In this document: one piece after another, positions 1 to 9,940 of the stretch
Layout of the letters: each line of letters starts with the position of its first letter
How positions within the stretch are numbered: position 1 is the stretch's first letter
Assembly (NCBI GenBank): GCA_946221035.1
Contig: CAMIME010000005.1
Location: 9,153 to 73,152 of the forward strand
Reading direction: 5' to 3'
DNA length: 64,000 bases
From: an uncultured Campylobacter sp.
GTDB lineage: Bacteria > Actinomycetota > Actinomycetes > Mycobacteriales > Mycobacteriaceae
Position numbers and translations under genes: made by a program
Notes under the pieces: generated by a model
Told to the model about the DNA's origin: nothing
What the model saw: the letters and a program-made list of their open reading frames with translations, nothing else
Databases searched by the model: none

Positions 1-921
1 GCGTTCGGCGTTGTGCTCATCACCCAAGAAGCGCAGCATCATGGCCACGGACAGGATCATCGCGGCCGGGTCCGCGATGCCCTTGCCCGCAATGTCCGGC
101 GCGGAACCGTGCACAGGCTCAAACATGGAGGGGAACTCGCGCGCTGCGTTGATGTTGCCCGAGCAGGCCTGGCCCACACCGCCGGTGACCGCTCCCGCGA
201 GGTCGGTGAGGATGTCACCGAAGAGGTTGTCCGTGACAATGACGTCGTAGCGCTCCGGGTCGGCCACCATGTAGATTGTCGCGGCGTCGATGTGGTTGTA
301 GTCCACCTCGACCTCCGGGAATTCGGCCGCGACCTCGTCCACCACGCGCTGCCAGAGCCCACCTGCATTGACCAGCACGTTGGTCTTGTGCACCAGCGTC
401 AGCTTCTTGCGCCTGGTCATCGCCAGCTCGAAGGCGTAGCGCACGACCCGCTCGACGCCGTAGTACGTGTTCTGAGAGACCTCGGACGCCACCTCGTGCA
501 CGGTGCCCTGGCGCAGCGTGCCGCCGTTGCCCGCGTAGAGACTTTCGGTGCCCTCGCGCACCACCACGAAATCGATCTCCCCCGGGTTCGCCAGCGGGCT
601 GACCGAGGTCGGGTACAACCTCGACGGCCGCAGGTTCACATAGTGGTCCAGCTTGAAGCGAAGGGGCAGCAGCAACCCGCGCTCGAGCACGCCTGCCGGC
701 ACCCGCTCCGGATCGCCGATCGCGCCAAGAAGGATCGCGTCGTGGTCTTTCAGGCTCTCCAGGTCGGCGTCCGTGAGCAGCTCGCCGTTGCGCAGATAGC
801 GGCGCGCCCCCAGGTCGTACTCCGTCGTTTCCACGTCATCGCGCACGGCGCTTAGGACCTTCAGACCCTCCGCCATGATCTCCTCGCCGATGCCGTCGCC
901 TGCGATCACCGCGATCTTCAT
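1..921 (-). CDS. leuB: 3-isopropylmalate dehydrogenase (3' end outside window)
   Basis: LeuB oxidatively decarboxylates 3-isopropylmalate with NAD in cytoplasmic leucine synthesis. Translating the reverse strand from the ATG at 921 gives 307 codons without a stop, beginning [22 protein letters not shown]. Family landmarks are the GDGIG start, [24 protein letters not shown] and the metal/substrate segment [15 protein letters not shown]. The reading frame runs off the window edge at a [20 protein letters not shown] segment near the expected C-terminus, so only about 30-35 residues are missing. A Shine-Dalgarno AAAGGA lies 9 nt before the start. The gene lies 72 bp downstream of serA on the same strand, as in other corynebacteria. 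Confidence 0.95.
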   Translation of the reverse strand, partial: MKIAVIAGDGIGEEIMAEGLKVLSAVRDDVETTEYDLGARRYLRNGELLTDADLESLKDHDAILLGAIGDPERVPAGVLERGLLLPLRFKLDHYVNLRPSRLYPTSVSPLANPGEIDFVVVREGTESLYAGNGGTLRQGTVHEVASEVSQNTYYGVERVVRYAFELAMTRRKKLTLVHKTNVLVNAGGLWQRVVDEVAAEFPEVEVDYNHIDAATIYMVADPERYDVIVTDNLFGDILTDLAGAVTGGVGQACSGNINAAREFPSMFEPVHGSAPDIAGKGIADPAAMILSVAMMLRFLGDEHNAER

Positions 922-962
922 CCTGTGTCGTCCTTTCGCGTCTTGGGTGTGCGGATTGTCAT

Positions 963-968
963 AGCGTA
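963..968 (-). promoter_or_regulatory. possible -10 box for leuB
   Basis: TACGCT fits the corynebacterial -10 pattern TAnnnT and lies in the 72-bp serA-leuB gap, about 40 nt before the leuB start. No convincing -35 was seen, so this is inference only. Confidence 0.35.
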
Positions 969-993
969 GCCGCTTGCCCCGACACGTTTGCCG

Positions 994-1959
994 CTATCGC
1001 CCGAGCACCTCGGGGTTGATCACGCTGCCCGGGTTCTCCCCACCGAGCAACCCCAGCACAGCTCGCACAACATCGGTGCCAGCGCGTTGCTGAGCTTCGC
1101 TTGTCGACGCCCCAAGGTGCGGCGTCAGCACCACATTGTCCAACGCGAACAGTGGTGAGTCGGTCGGCGGCTCCTGGGAGTACACGTCGACCCCGGCAGC
1201 ACGCAGCGGCCCGTGCTGCAGCGCGTGGGCGAGGGCGCGCTCGTCAACCACCCCGCCGCGGGCGGCGTTGACCAGGATCTGCCCGGGCTTTGCCGCGGCA
1301 AGAAGCTCGGTGCCGATCATCCCCTCCGTCTCGGCCGTCTTAGGCACGTGAACGGAAATGACATCGGACTGCTCCATCAGCGCCTCAAGCCCGACCATTT
1401 CAACCCCCAGCTCCTCGGCCACGTCCGCATCGGCGTACGGGTCGTAGGCGAGCACGCGGGTACCAAATGCGCGCATTCGCTCAGCGAAGAGCTGGCCCAC
1501 TCGCCCAAGCCCGACGACACCGACGGTTTTGCCGAAAAGTTCTACGCCTTGGAACCGGGAGCGCTCCCACTTCCCGGCGCGCACGGATGCGTCAGCGGCG
1601 GGCACGCAGCGCGCCGCGGCGAGCAGCAACGCGATGGCGTGCTCGCAGGCGGAGTGGCTGTTGGCCGTGGGTGTGTTGACGACGGCCACGCCTCGCTTCG
1701 TTGCCGCTTCGACGTCGATGTTATCCACCCCGACACCGGCCCGGCCGACGACGCGCAGCCGCGGTGCGGCGTCCAAGAGCTCCGCGTCAACGGTGGTGGC
1801 GGAGCGGACGAGGATGGCTTCCACGTCTGCCGCGGCGTCGAGTAGCGCTGCGCGCCCCTCCCCCTCGGGGCGGCACACGTCGGCGACGCCGGAAAGTGCG
1901 TCTTCCGCGGCTGGGGATAGGCGATCTGCGATAAGAATTCGCGGTGTGGGGGTGGGCAC
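994..1959 (-). CDS. serA: D-3-phosphoglycerate dehydrogenase, short form without ASB/ACT domains
   Basis: First enzyme of serine synthesis (3-phosphoglycerate to 3-phosphohydroxypyruvate, NAD). The 321 residues contain the full catalytic and nucleotide-binding unit: LVRSATTVDAELLDAAP, RAGVGVDNID, the Rossmann loop GVVGLGRVGQ near 145-155, NAARGGVVDE, and the catalytic His in TPHLGASTSEAQ. Actinobacterial SerA is normally about 530 residues with an ASB domain and a serine-binding ACT domain. Here a TAG follows GSVINPEVLGR and only 72 bp separate it from leuB, so both regulatory domains are absent. Position before leuB argues that this is the orthologue and not a paralogue. The start is a GTG preceded by GAGGAG. 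Confidence 0.88.
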   Translation of the reverse strand: MPTPTPRILIADRLSPAAEDALSGVADVCRPEGEGRAALLDAAADVEAILVRSATTVDAELLDAAPRLRVVGRAGVGVDNIDVEAATKRGVAVVNTPTANSHSACEHAIALLLAAARCVPAADASVRAGKWERSRFQGVELFGKTVGVVGLGRVGQLFAERMRAFGTRVLAYDPYADADVAEELGVEMVGLEALMEQSDVISVHVPKTAETEGMIGTELLAAAKPGQILVNAARGGVVDERALAHALQHGPLRAAGVDVYSQEPPTDSPLFALDNVVLTPHLGASTSEAQQRAGTDVVRAVLGLLGGENPGSVINPEVLGR

Positions 1960-1998
1960 TGAACGCTCCTCAGCTCGACGTATAAAGCGCGAGCTATC

Positions 1999-2853
1999 TT
2001 ATCGCAGCCGGTACTGTCGCTCGGCTGCGCGTATCCGGAACGCGAGTTCCGCGCTGGTGCCGAACTGGGCGCCGAGGGCGATAAGCGGCGCGCGGGCCAG
2101 TCCGGCCATGGCGAACAGCGTCTCTTCGGACTTGCGGGGGTCCGGCAGCGCAACCAGGGTCACTGCCGCGCCGTAGGCTCGCGCGTTTGCCACGGATGCG
2201 ATCGAGGAGTCGCGCGTTGCCACCACTTGGGGCGCCATGTTTGCGTCCCTGCGCGATTGGATGGGCAGCGGGGCCGCGGTCGCTCCGGGAAGGGCGACCG
2301 GGTCGGCCCACTTCGCGCGCAGCCACGTGGGGTGGCGTTGGTCGAGCTGGGCCACCGCTTCGACTGCTTGGGCCGGGTCGGCGACAGCGGTCTCGGTGAA
2401 TCTCAACGAGGTCATCTGCCCGAGCGCCTTCAACCCGCCGGGGTCTCGCCGCACCCGCATAACCCCTTGCGAGGGCGCCAGCGCCACGTCGCCGACGGTG
2501 AGGACAGTGACGGTCTTCATGGTGTTGAGCAGGTTGACGTAGTCCGCGTGACGGGACGGGTCGTAGACCGCCATCGGGGCGTTGGTGGTCACGGCGATGG
2601 ACGCTGCGCGAAGCTGCGCTTCCACCGTGGAGTCGCACAGTACAAACGTCTCCGAGGCCGGGAAAAACAACTTGGCGGATTCGATGCCAAGCACGTCATC
2701 TACCACCACCGGGTGGTCGTCGAACTTCCGCGAGACATGGCGGGATTGGTTCACCGCGCTCACCTTCGCCAGCGCGTCTAGGTCAGCTTCGGCAGCGCAC
2801 CCGCTCACAAGCGCGGCACCGAGCAACGCTGCGGCGGCAGCCCGGGCCCTCAC
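1999..2853 (-). CDS. putative secreted lipoprotein
   Basis: The protein has 284 residues. The N-terminus MRARAAAAALLGAALVSGC is a signal peptide ending in a lipobox (LVSG|C19), so the mature protein should be lipid-anchored on the outer face of the membrane. The rest is soluble alpha/beta sequence with weak internal repetition (TFVLCDSTVEAQLRAASIAVTTNAPMAVY, later VVATRDSSIASVANARAYGAAVTLVALPDP), reminiscent of cell-wall-binding repeat 2 proteins. That resemblance is by eye and uncertain. Its ATG overlaps the stop of the upstream DUF262 gene by 4 bp (ATGA), so the two are probably translated together. No enzymatic motif was recognised. Confidence 0.7.
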   Translation of the reverse strand: MRARAAAAALLGAALVSGCAAEADLDALAKVSAVNQSRHVSRKFDDHPVVVDDVLGIESAKLFFPASETFVLCDSTVEAQLRAASIAVTTNAPMAVYDPSRHADYVNLLNTMKTVTVLTVGDVALAPSQGVMRVRRDPGGLKALGQMTSLRFTETAVADPAQAVEAVAQLDQRHPTWLRAKWADPVALPGATAAPLPIQSRRDANMAPQVVATRDSSIASVANARAYGAAVTLVALPDPRKSEETLFAMAGLARAPLIALGAQFGTSAELAFRIRAAERQYRLR

Positions 2854-4640
2854 TCGGCCTCTGTATCGAACACTGTGTCGGACGCCGTGTCACACGGGAC
2901 GTCGCGCACCACCGGCCGGTCCATCGCGTACTCGATCATGCTGATAAACCGCTCGCGCCGGTCGGCGGTGAACGCCTCCCAGTCGGAGGCCATGAGTAGC
3001 TCTGGGTCCATTTCGTGAGCGGCGACCATCGCGTCAAACTCCGCATCATCGAGCAGCGACTTCGACTGCAGCCGCGGCAGGTAGCGCTTGGGCTCGTTGG
3101 CCTCCAGCACCATCTGGGTTCGCTGACCCATTGGGGTGCGGTTGAGGACGGATTCAGCCAGCGCCGTGTCCGCTCCAAGGACGTCGAGATATGGGCGTGG
3201 GAACACGGGGTGGAAGCTCGGCTGCAGTTGGACGACCGTGTCTGGATTGAACGGCTCTCCCGTGCGCCAGTCGCGGGCACCCCGCGCCATGAGAAGGGTA
3301 AAGAGACCACGGTACACGCCGCTATCGGCGGTCGCGGTGAACAAGCGGGATTCGTGGAACACAGAATCTGCCACGGTGCGCGGCAGCTCATGTGTCTCCC
3401 CTTTCACCCACGGGGTGACCTCGCTGACATCGAGGCCGATGCGGATCGTCGGCGCGTGCGCGCCGTAGAGCTCTCCGAAGACGCCCGACCAGAACCAGCG
3501 GTTGAGACGGTCGTTCGCTTCTTGGCGGGCGAGCGCTGCCGGGTCCTCGGCCAAGCGGGTGAGAATGACCGCGAGCGGCACAAGCTGACCGGGGTACGGC
3601 ACGTCCTCGGGCCGGAGGATGCGCCGCTCCTCCAAGAACGCCGCGGCATCTTCGAAGCCCCGGACCATCTCTTCGGCGTGCGCGCGGTATTCATCAAGGG
3701 TGATGTTCAAAATGTCGCCGCGGTGGCCGAACGCCGGCCCCTTCCGGCTGGTGAGCAAAAGCGAAAGCGCGCGGAGGAACTCGACGCGTCCCACCGCCTC
3801 CAGCACCGGGTAACGCAGCAGGCGCTGCTCAATGCCCGCCCATTGCTCCGCCAAGCGAAACTCGGGGTCCTGAGTGGCGAAGACGGCGGTGAGCAACTCG
3901 AACACATCCATCTGCACACCCGCCGAGTTGGCGTGGGCGAAGATCTGCCCAACCCCGGCCTGGGTCGTCTCCCGGTCCACACGAATCACCGGCACGTCGT
4001 AGGCGGAGAGGCCACGCATCACCGAATTGATGAACTTCTTCACCGCCTCGCGCAGGCCCGAGTCATCTGTGGAGGCGGCCATGTCCACGAGGAGGTCATT
4101 GCCCTCTTTCCATAGCAGCATGGACACCGGAATCACGCCGTGGGCGAGCAGGTCCTCTCGCGAACGAATCCCCCCATCGATCGCGGGGCCAAAGTGCGAG
4201 CGCACCGTCCCGTCCAGATCCACAGCGAAGACCGATTCCACGGGCATGGGGTCTGTCGCTACGGCCCCGCGCACGTCCACCATGAACCGCCGCTCGATGT
4301 CCCTGCCCAGGAAGTCCACCGTGCGCACCACCCCATCGCCCTTGAATGCGTGGTAGAGGGAGGTCAACCGCTGTTGGCCGTCGAGAAGCAAAAGCCCCGG
4401 CTGGATTCCGCTGGCGTCGACCCCGTCGAGGGGGCGCGGGCGGAAGCGCTGCTCAGAATTGCGCGTGTCCAGCGCCAGGAACGACCCGATGGGGTACCCG
4501 CGGAGGACGGAGGTGACAAGGGTGCGAATCCGGTCCACATCCCAGATGTAGTCACGCTGAAAGTCCGGCAGCTGCAATTCACCACGCTGCGCGCGGGTAA
4601 ACAGGTCGTTGAGAGAGTAGCTCGGAGTCGTAAAACCCAT
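2850..4640 (-). CDS. DUF262 (GmrSD N-terminal-like) protein with degenerate HNH-like C-terminus
   Basis: The protein has 596 residues. The N-terminal third is a clear DUF262/ParB-like nuclease-fold domain: YSLNDLFTRAQRGELQLPDFQRDYIWD, RGYPIGSFLALDTR, and the diagnostic LLLLDGQQRLTSLYHAF near residues 90-105, which in GmrS-type proteins belongs to the nucleotide-handling site. A later FAHANSAGVQMDVFELLTAVFA segment is also typical. The C-terminal part has FHPVFPRPYLD and a downstream NRTPMGQ...ANEPKRYLPRL, resembling the HHxFP...N...PSxYL layout of DUF1524 HNH nucleases, but the first His pair is altered. DUF262 proteins are known in type IV restriction of modified DNA. A role here is inference. 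It has its own leaderless-type promoter. Confidence 0.8.
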   Translation of the reverse strand: MGFTTPSYSLNDLFTRAQRGELQLPDFQRDYIWDVDRIRTLVTSVLRGYPIGSFLALDTRNSEQRFRPRPLDGVDASGIQPGLLLLDGQQRLTSLYHAFKGDGVVRTVDFLGRDIERRFMVDVRGAVATDPMPVESVFAVDLDGTVRSHFGPAIDGGIRSREDLLAHGVIPVSMLLWKEGNDLLVDMAASTDDSGLREAVKKFINSVMRGLSAYDVPVIRVDRETTQAGVGQIFAHANSAGVQMDVFELLTAVFATQDPEFRLAEQWAGIEQRLLRYPVLEAVGRVEFLRALSLLLTSRKGPAFGHRGDILNITLDEYRAHAEEMVRGFEDAAAFLEERRILRPEDVPYPGQLVPLAVILTRLAEDPAALARQEANDRLNRWFWSGVFGELYGAHAPTIRIGLDVSEVTPWVKGETHELPRTVADSVFHESRLFTATADSGVYRGLFTLLMARGARDWRTGEPFNPDTVVQLQPSFHPVFPRPYLDVLGADTALAESVLNRTPMGQRTQMVLEANEPKRYLPRLQSKSLLDDAEFDAMVAAHEMDPELLMASDWEAFTADRRERFISMIEYAMDRPVVRDVPCDTASDTVFDTEAE

Positions 4641-4647
4641 GGCCCCA

Positions 4648-4653
4648 AGCGTA
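4648..4653 (-). promoter_or_regulatory. -10 box, leaderless promoter of DUF262 gene
   Basis: TACGCT followed by exactly 7 nt and then the ATG at 4640. No Shine-Dalgarno is present, so transcription should start at or next to the start codon. Confidence 0.6.
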
Positions 4654-4661
4654 GAGCAGAT

Positions 4662-5564
4662 CTAGCAAACCTTCTCGTGGGAGGCATGCCCGGGCGGCTC
4701 GATCTGGATCGTCGCGTGCTCCACTCCGAGACCGCGAAGCGCGGCCTGCGCGTCGTCCAACACCACGTGCTCGTCCGCACCCGCGGCAGTGACAATGTGC
4801 ACCGTCGCAATCACGTTGACGCCATCGATCGACCACAGATGCAGATCGTGCGTATCGACGACTCCGTCCACCGCGCGCAGCACCGGATCCACCTCCGCGG
4901 TATCAAACCCACCCGGCACATGTTCCAGCATCACCCGCGCCGAGCGCAACATGAGCTGCCACGCCCGGGGAAGGACCAGCGCGGCGATGATCAGCGACGC
5001 CACAATGTCCGCCCACGCATACCCCGTCAGGGCAATCACCGCGCCCGCCGCGAGCACCGCGACCGATCCGAGCATGTCCACCAGCACATGCAGGTACGCG
5101 CCCTGCACGTTGATCGAGCCCTCCCGGTTTCGCGCCAGCACCCAGGCCGAGACCGCGTTGGCAATGAGCCCGAGCAGCGCGACACCCATCATGGGCCCCA
5201 CATCGACCGGTTCCGGGTTACGCAACCTGGCCACTGCCGCGAGCACGATCCACACGGAGATCGCGATCACCGCCACCGCATTGACAAGCGCTGCGAGCAC
5301 TTCGACCCGGCGGTAGCCGTACGTGGCGTGGTCCGACGCGGATTTTCGGCCAATGAGCACCGCCACCACTGCGATGATGAGGCCCGCCGCGTCCGACAGC
5401 ATGTGCATGGCATCTGCCAACAGCGCAAGCGAGCCGGTAAGCCAGCCGCCGATGAGTTCCGCAACGAACACCACCGCCGTAATGCCGAGTGCGGTAACGA
5501 TTGCCCGCAGCGGCGCGTCCTGCCCGTGCGAGTGCCCGTGCGAGTGCCCGTGATGGTGACCCAA
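4662..5564 (-). CDS. CDF-family divalent cation efflux protein (Zn/Co/Cd type)
   Basis: The protein has 300 residues and exports divalent metal ions from the cytoplasm in exchange for protons. It begins with a His-rich tail (GHHHGHSHGHSHGQ) followed by six hydrophobic segments. The transport-site motifs are visible in membrane helices II and V: DAMHMLSDAAG (HxxxD) and HVLVDMLGSVAVL (HxxxD), the form usual for Zn/Cd transporters. The C-terminal domain has the typical ferredoxin-like DVHDLHLWSIDG-type segment (VVDTHDLHLWSIDGVNVIATVHI). The start is a TTG, chosen because a strong AAGGAGG lies 7 nt upstream and no ATG fits. A good promoter lies upstream. Exact metal specificity cannot be read from sequence. 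Confidence 0.88.
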   Translation of the reverse strand: MGHHHGHSHGHSHGQDAPLRAIVTALGITAVVFVAELIGGWLTGSLALLADAMHMLSDAAGLIIAVVAVLIGRKSASDHATYGYRRVEVLAALVNAVAVIAISVWIVLAAVARLRNPEPVDVGPMMGVALLGLIANAVSAWVLARNREGSINVQGAYLHVLVDMLGSVAVLAAGAVIALTGYAWADIVASLIIAALVLPRAWQLMLRSARVMLEHVPGGFDTAEVDPVLRAVDGVVDTHDLHLWSIDGVNVIATVHIVTAAGADEHVVLDDAQAALRGLGVEHATIQIEPPGHASHEKVC

Positions 5565-5594
5565 AGCACGCCCTCCTTACGTGGAAACGACCTC

Positions 5595-5623
5595 AGCTTA
5601 CGACGGCCCTACCTTATTGTCAA
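5595..5623 (-). promoter_or_regulatory. promoter of the cation efflux gene
   Basis: TTGACA at 5618-5623 and TAAGCT at 5595-5600 are separated by 17 bp, the best -35/-10 pair in the window. It gives a short leader that carries the AAGGAGG ribosome site. A TTTAATGAAAACG stretch immediately upstream is AT-rich and could be an operator, but no specific repressor can be named. Confidence 0.65.
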
Positions 5624-5734
5624 TTTAATGAAAACGCCCACCAAATAGGTCTGGAACTTCGCTGACGTGCGCGAACACTCCGCAAACCTTCAAGATAGAC
5701 TTCAGGGTTCTGGCAGCCTGTGTGTGGGATTGGC

Positions 5735-5740
5735 TACACT
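5735..5740 (+). promoter_or_regulatory. possible -10 box for the Thr-rich membrane protein
   Basis: TACACT about 83 nt before the ATG at 5824, leaving an untranslated leader of roughly 75 nt. The gene has a Shine-Dalgarno AGAGGA. Confidence 0.4.
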
Positions 5741-5823
5741 GGCGTACCGTCCGTGAAGGATGTTGTGAAGCTTCCCCTCAAATGAAGCTCCGGCACATAG
5801 TGATAAATGAGAGGACCTGAATT

Positions 5824-6285
5824 ATGACGACCGCTAACCCGAACGATCCGAACCGCAAGAACATCGGCAACAACTTGGACCCGAAGAACGTCGACGCCAA
5901 CAACGTTGCCAACGACAACGTCCGCGTTGAGCGCACCACCACCGAGCGCACCTCCACCACCCCGGCTCGCACCACCGGCGGTTCTACCGCGGTGACCACC
6001 GAGGAAAACGACAACAACGGTGGCGGCTGGTGGAAGTGGCTGCTGGGCATCCTGGCAGCACTGCTGCTGCTGTGGCTGCTGTGGAGCCTGTTCAACAACA
6101 ACGACGACGCTGACACCACCACGACGTCGACCACCACCGCTGCGACCGAGGTTGTCGAGGAGACCACCACGGTTCAGGAGGGCACCGCAACCGAGACCGC
6201 TGCCCCGAGCGCTGCTGACGACACCGTGACCCAGACCGAGGTCGTCGAAGAGGTCACCGAGACCCTGGCACCGGCTACCAACTAG
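5824..6285 (+). CDS. Thr-rich single-pass membrane protein of unknown function
   Basis: The protein has 153 residues. An Asn/Thr-rich hydrophilic N-terminal half is followed by GGGWWKWLLGILAALLLLWLLWSLF, one transmembrane helix near residues 67-92 with a tryptophan-rich border. The C-terminal tail is made almost entirely of Thr, Glu, Val and Ala. There is no signal peptidase site, so it is probably a single-pass anchor with two low-complexity tails. The composition resembles Thr-rich, possibly O-mannosylated cell-envelope proteins of corynebacteria, but that is inference. It is monocistronic, with its own leader and a strong terminator 23 bp after the stop. Confidence 0.72.
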   Translation: MTTANPNDPNRKNIGNNLDPKNVDANNVANDNVRVERTTTERTSTTPARTTGGSTAVTTEENDNNGGGWWKWLLGILAALLLLWLLWSLFNNNDDADTTTTSTTTAATEVVEETTTVQEGTATETAAPSAADDTVTQTEVVEEVTETLAPATN

Positions 6286-6307
6286 TCGCGTAGCTTCGGC
6301 AAGAGTT

Positions 6308-6346
6308 AAGCCCCGCCCACTTCACGCGAAGTGGGCGGGGCTTTTT
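6308..6346. terminator. strong bidirectional rho-independent terminator
   Basis: Perfect 16-bp stem (AAGCCCCGCCCACTTC and its complement) with an ACGC loop, followed by T5 on the plus strand and preceded by AA on the minus reading. It sits between two convergent genes, the Thr-rich protein and ilvC, and can serve both. Confidence 0.9.
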
Positions 6347-6359
6347 CCGTGCCGTGTAT

Positions 6360-7446
<1,087 letters not shown>

Positions 7447-7457
7447 TTAGGGCGGGT

Positions 7458-7976
7458 TTAATCGGTTGGGGCCATCGTTTTAGAGCCGCGGGCCAGCGCC
7501 ACCGAACCGGATCGCGCCAGCTCGCGGATACCAAAGGAATCCATCACGTCGAGGAACGCCTTCAGCTTGGACGACGTACCGGTCGCCTCAATCACCATCG
7601 AATCCACCGCCACGTCGATCACTCGGGCGCGGAACAGGTTCGCGGCGTCGACGACCTGGGGGCGGGTGTGGTTGTCCGCGTTCACTTTCACCAGGAGGAG
7701 CTGGCGGCCGACAGAGGTGTCGTCGTCAAGCTCTTGCACCTTAATCACCTGGATGAGCTTGTAGAGCTGTTTGACGATCTGCTCGACAGCGTGCTCGCTC
7801 GCATCCACGACCACGGTGAGCCGGTTGATGCCCTCGACCGACGTCTTCGCGGAAACGAGCGAGACGAGGTTGTAGCCGCGGCGGGTAAACAGTGCGGTGA
7901 CGCGGGTGATGATGCCGTCGACGTCTTGCACCAGCACTGAGAGGGTGTGGCGGGTGATGTCTTGTGAGTAGGCCAT
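7458..7976 (-). CDS. ilvN: acetohydroxyacid synthase small (regulatory) subunit
   Basis: Regulatory partner of IlvB, binding valine-type end products. The protein has 172 residues. An N-terminal ACT domain starts HTLSVLVQDVDGIITRVTALFTRRGYNLVSLVSAKTSVEGINRLTVVV, the classic ACT beta-alpha-beta core (residues about 9-80), followed by the C-terminal domain with the segment ELALVKVNAD-like ELDDDTSVGRQLLLVKVNADNHTRPQVV. It starts 3 nt after the ilvB stop with GGAAGGGAAG overlapping the end of ilvB, so synthesis of the two subunits should be coupled. Confidence 0.96.
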   Translation of the reverse strand: MAYSQDITRHTLSVLVQDVDGIITRVTALFTRRGYNLVSLVSAKTSVEGINRLTVVVDASEHAVEQIVKQLYKLIQVIKVQELDDDTSVGRQLLLVKVNADNHTRPQVVDAANLFRARVIDVAVDSMVIEATGTSSKLKAFLDVMDSFGIRELARSGSVALARGSKTMAPTD

Positions 7977-7979
7977 GAT

Positions 7980-9818
7980 TTACTTCCCTTCCTGCTGCTG
8001 CTCGAGCTGCTCGATCGTGGCGTTGATCTCCTCCGGCGTGGCCGCGGCCGACTCTTCCTCGTCGAAGAAGGGGCGAATGTCGCGGGCGTACTGGATGTCG
8101 GAGTTGGAGGACCCGGCCGAAATCATCGGCCACACCTGGGCGTCCTCCCCCACCACGAACTCGATGACCACCGGGCGGTCGTTGATCGCGCGGGCGCGCT
8201 CGATGGCCGGTGCCACATCTTCTTCCTTGGTCACGCGGAACGATTCTGCACCCAGCGCCTCAGACAGCTTGACAAAGTCCGGCACGTAGACTTCCCCGCC
8301 CAGCTTGGTGTGGGAGTAGTTGCCCTCGTAGAACAGGGTCTGCCACTGGCGCACCATGCCCAGGTTTCCGTTATTGATCAGGGCGACCTTGATGGGGAAA
8401 CCCTCCAGGGCCGCGGTGGTGATCTCCTGGTTCGTCATTTGGAAGCAGCCGTCGCCGTCAACGGCCCACACCTCAGCATCCGGCACGGCGGCCTTCGCCC
8501 CCATCGCCGCCGGGATGGCGTAGCCCATGGTGCCGGCACCACCCGAGTTGATCCAGTGGCGCGGCTTTTCAAAGTCGATGAACTGCGCGGACCACATCTG
8601 GTGCTGGCCCACGCCGGAGCAGTAGATCGCCTCGGGGCCCGCGATACGCGAGAGGGTTTCAATGACGTACTGCGGGGACAGGGAACCGTCCGACTGCGGG
8701 TCGTAGCCGCGCGGGAAACGCTCCTTCAAATCGCGCAGGCGATCAAGCCACGGGCCAATCTCGGGTGCCTTGTACTTGCCGTCTTTGGTGAAGTAGTCGT
8801 TGAGCTCAGACAGCACGCGCTTCGCGTCGCCGACGATGGGCACGTCCACCGGGCGAATCTTGCCCACCTCAGCCGGGTCGATGTCCGCGTGGATGGTCTT
8901 CGCCAGGGGGGCGAAGGTGTCGATGTCGCCGGTGACCCGGTCGTCGAAACGCGTGCCGATGGCGATGAGCAGGTCCGCTTCCTGGAACGCGCCCACCGCG
9001 GGCACCGCGCCGTGCATGCCCGGCATGCCCAGGTACAGCGGGTGGGACTGGGGGAACGCGCCCAACGCCATCAGCGTGGTCACCACCGGGATACCGGTGG
9101 CCTCGGCGAATTGCAGCAGCTGCTTGTCCGCTCCGGACTTCACCACACCACCGCCGATGTAGAGCACCGGCCGCTCTGCCTGGGAAATCATCTTCGCCGC
9201 CTGCGCTATCTGGCGGTTGTGCGGCTTCGTGTTTGGCTTGTAGCCCGGCAGGTCGATCCGCGGCGGCCAGTTGAACTCGATCTCCGTGTTTTGCACGTCC
9301 TTCGGAATGTCCACCAGCACCGGGCCAGGACGGCCAGTGGAGGCGATGTGGAACGCCGCGGCAATGGCCATCGGGATGTCATCGGCGTTGCGCACCATCA
9401 CGTTGTGCTTGGTAATGGGCATGGTGATGCCGCGGATGTCCGCCTCCTGGAACGCGTCGGTACCAATGAGGGGCGAGCCCACCTGACCGGTAATCGCCAC
9501 CATGGGCACCGAGTCAAGGTACGCGTCCGCCAACGCTGTCACCAGGTTCGTCGCACCCGGGCCCGAGGTCGCGATGCACACGCCGACCCTCCCGGACGCC
9601 ACGGCGTAGCCCTCCGCCGCGTGGCCCGCGCCCTGTTCGTGGCGCACCAGCACGTGGCGGAGCTTCTTGGCGTTAAACAAGGCGTCGTAAAGCGGGAGCA
9701 CCGCACCACCAGGCAGGCCGAATACGATGTCAGTCCCCAGCTCCTCAAGGCTGCGCACCACTGCGTCAGCACCGGACATCCGCTCAGGCCCCGAGGTGTT
9801 CTTCGTTGAAGCTGCCAC
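7980..9818 (-). CDS. ilvB: acetohydroxyacid synthase large (catalytic) subunit
   Basis: TPP-dependent condensation of two pyruvates, or pyruvate and 2-ketobutyrate, the first common step to Val/Leu/Ile. The protein has 612 residues. The N-terminal domain has [19 protein letters not shown] and the catalytic-type [13 protein letters not shown] (Glu). The C-terminal TPP site runs from [12 protein letters not shown] to NNGNLGM. A GTG start at 9818 is chosen because AAGGAG lies 10 nt before it and the protein then begins like other corynebacterial IlvB. An in-frame ATG at 9869 would lie inside the attenuator terminator and is rejected. Expression should be controlled by the leader peptide and terminator upstream. 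Confidence 0.96.
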   Translation of the reverse strand: MAASTKNTSGPERMSGADAVVRSLEELGTDIVFGLPGGAVLPLYDALFNAKKLRHVLVRHEQGAGHAAEGYAVASGRVGVCIATSGPGATNLVTALADAYLDSVPMVAITGQVGSPLIGTDAFQEADIRGITMPITKHNVMVRNADDIPMAIAAAFHIASTGRPGPVLVDIPKDVQNTEIEFNWPPRIDLPGYKPNTKPHNRQIAQAAKMISQAERPVLYIGGGVVKSGADKQLLQFAEATGIPVVTTLMALGAFPQSHPLYLGMPGMHGAVPAVGAFQEADLLIAIGTRFDDRVTGDIDTFAPLAKTIHADIDPAEVGKIRPVDVPIVGDAKRVLSELNDYFTKDGKYKAPEIGPWLDRLRDLKERFPRGYDPQSDGSLSPQYVIETLSRIAGPEAIYCSGVGQHQMWSAQFIDFEKPRHWINSGGAGTMGYAIPAAMGAKAAVPDAEVWAVDGDGCFQMTNQEITTAALEGFPIKVALINNGNLGMVRQWQTLFYEGNYSHTKLGGEVYVPDFVKLSEALGAESFRVTKEEDVAPAIERARAINDRPVVIEFVVGEDAQVWPMISAGSSNSDIQYARDIRPFFDEEESAAATPEEINATIEQLEQQQEGK

Positions 9819-9868
9819 GGTTTCATAGCTCCTTAGCTGCGTGAAATTCCAGTCGTTCCAGGCGATCA

Positions 9869-9910
9869 CAACAAAAGCCCCCGACCCAGCACGGCCGTGC
9901 TGTCGAGGGC
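9869..9910 (-). terminator. ilvB attenuator terminator
   Basis: On the minus strand a long GC stem (GCCCTCGAC pairing with GTCGGGGGC, with an inner GCACG/CGTGC-type helix) is followed by TTTTGTTG. It lies between the leader peptide stop and the ilvB start, the position expected of a transcription attenuator. A weaker CGTAG/CTACG hairpin just upstream, overlapping the leader stop, could be the pause or alternative structure. Confidence 0.85.
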
Positions 9911-9940
9911 GCTTGTGGTTGCGGCGTAGAAACAGTCCCG

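Noticed and set aside
5521..5556. Short tandem DNA repeat as a regulatory element
   Set aside because: It lies inside the cation exporter gene and simply encodes the repeated His-Gly/His-Ser N-terminal tail.
9819..9869. ATG at 9869 as start of ilvB, adding 17 residues
   Set aside because: It lies within the T tract and stem of the attenuator. The GTG at 9818 has AAGGAG and gives the normal N-terminus.
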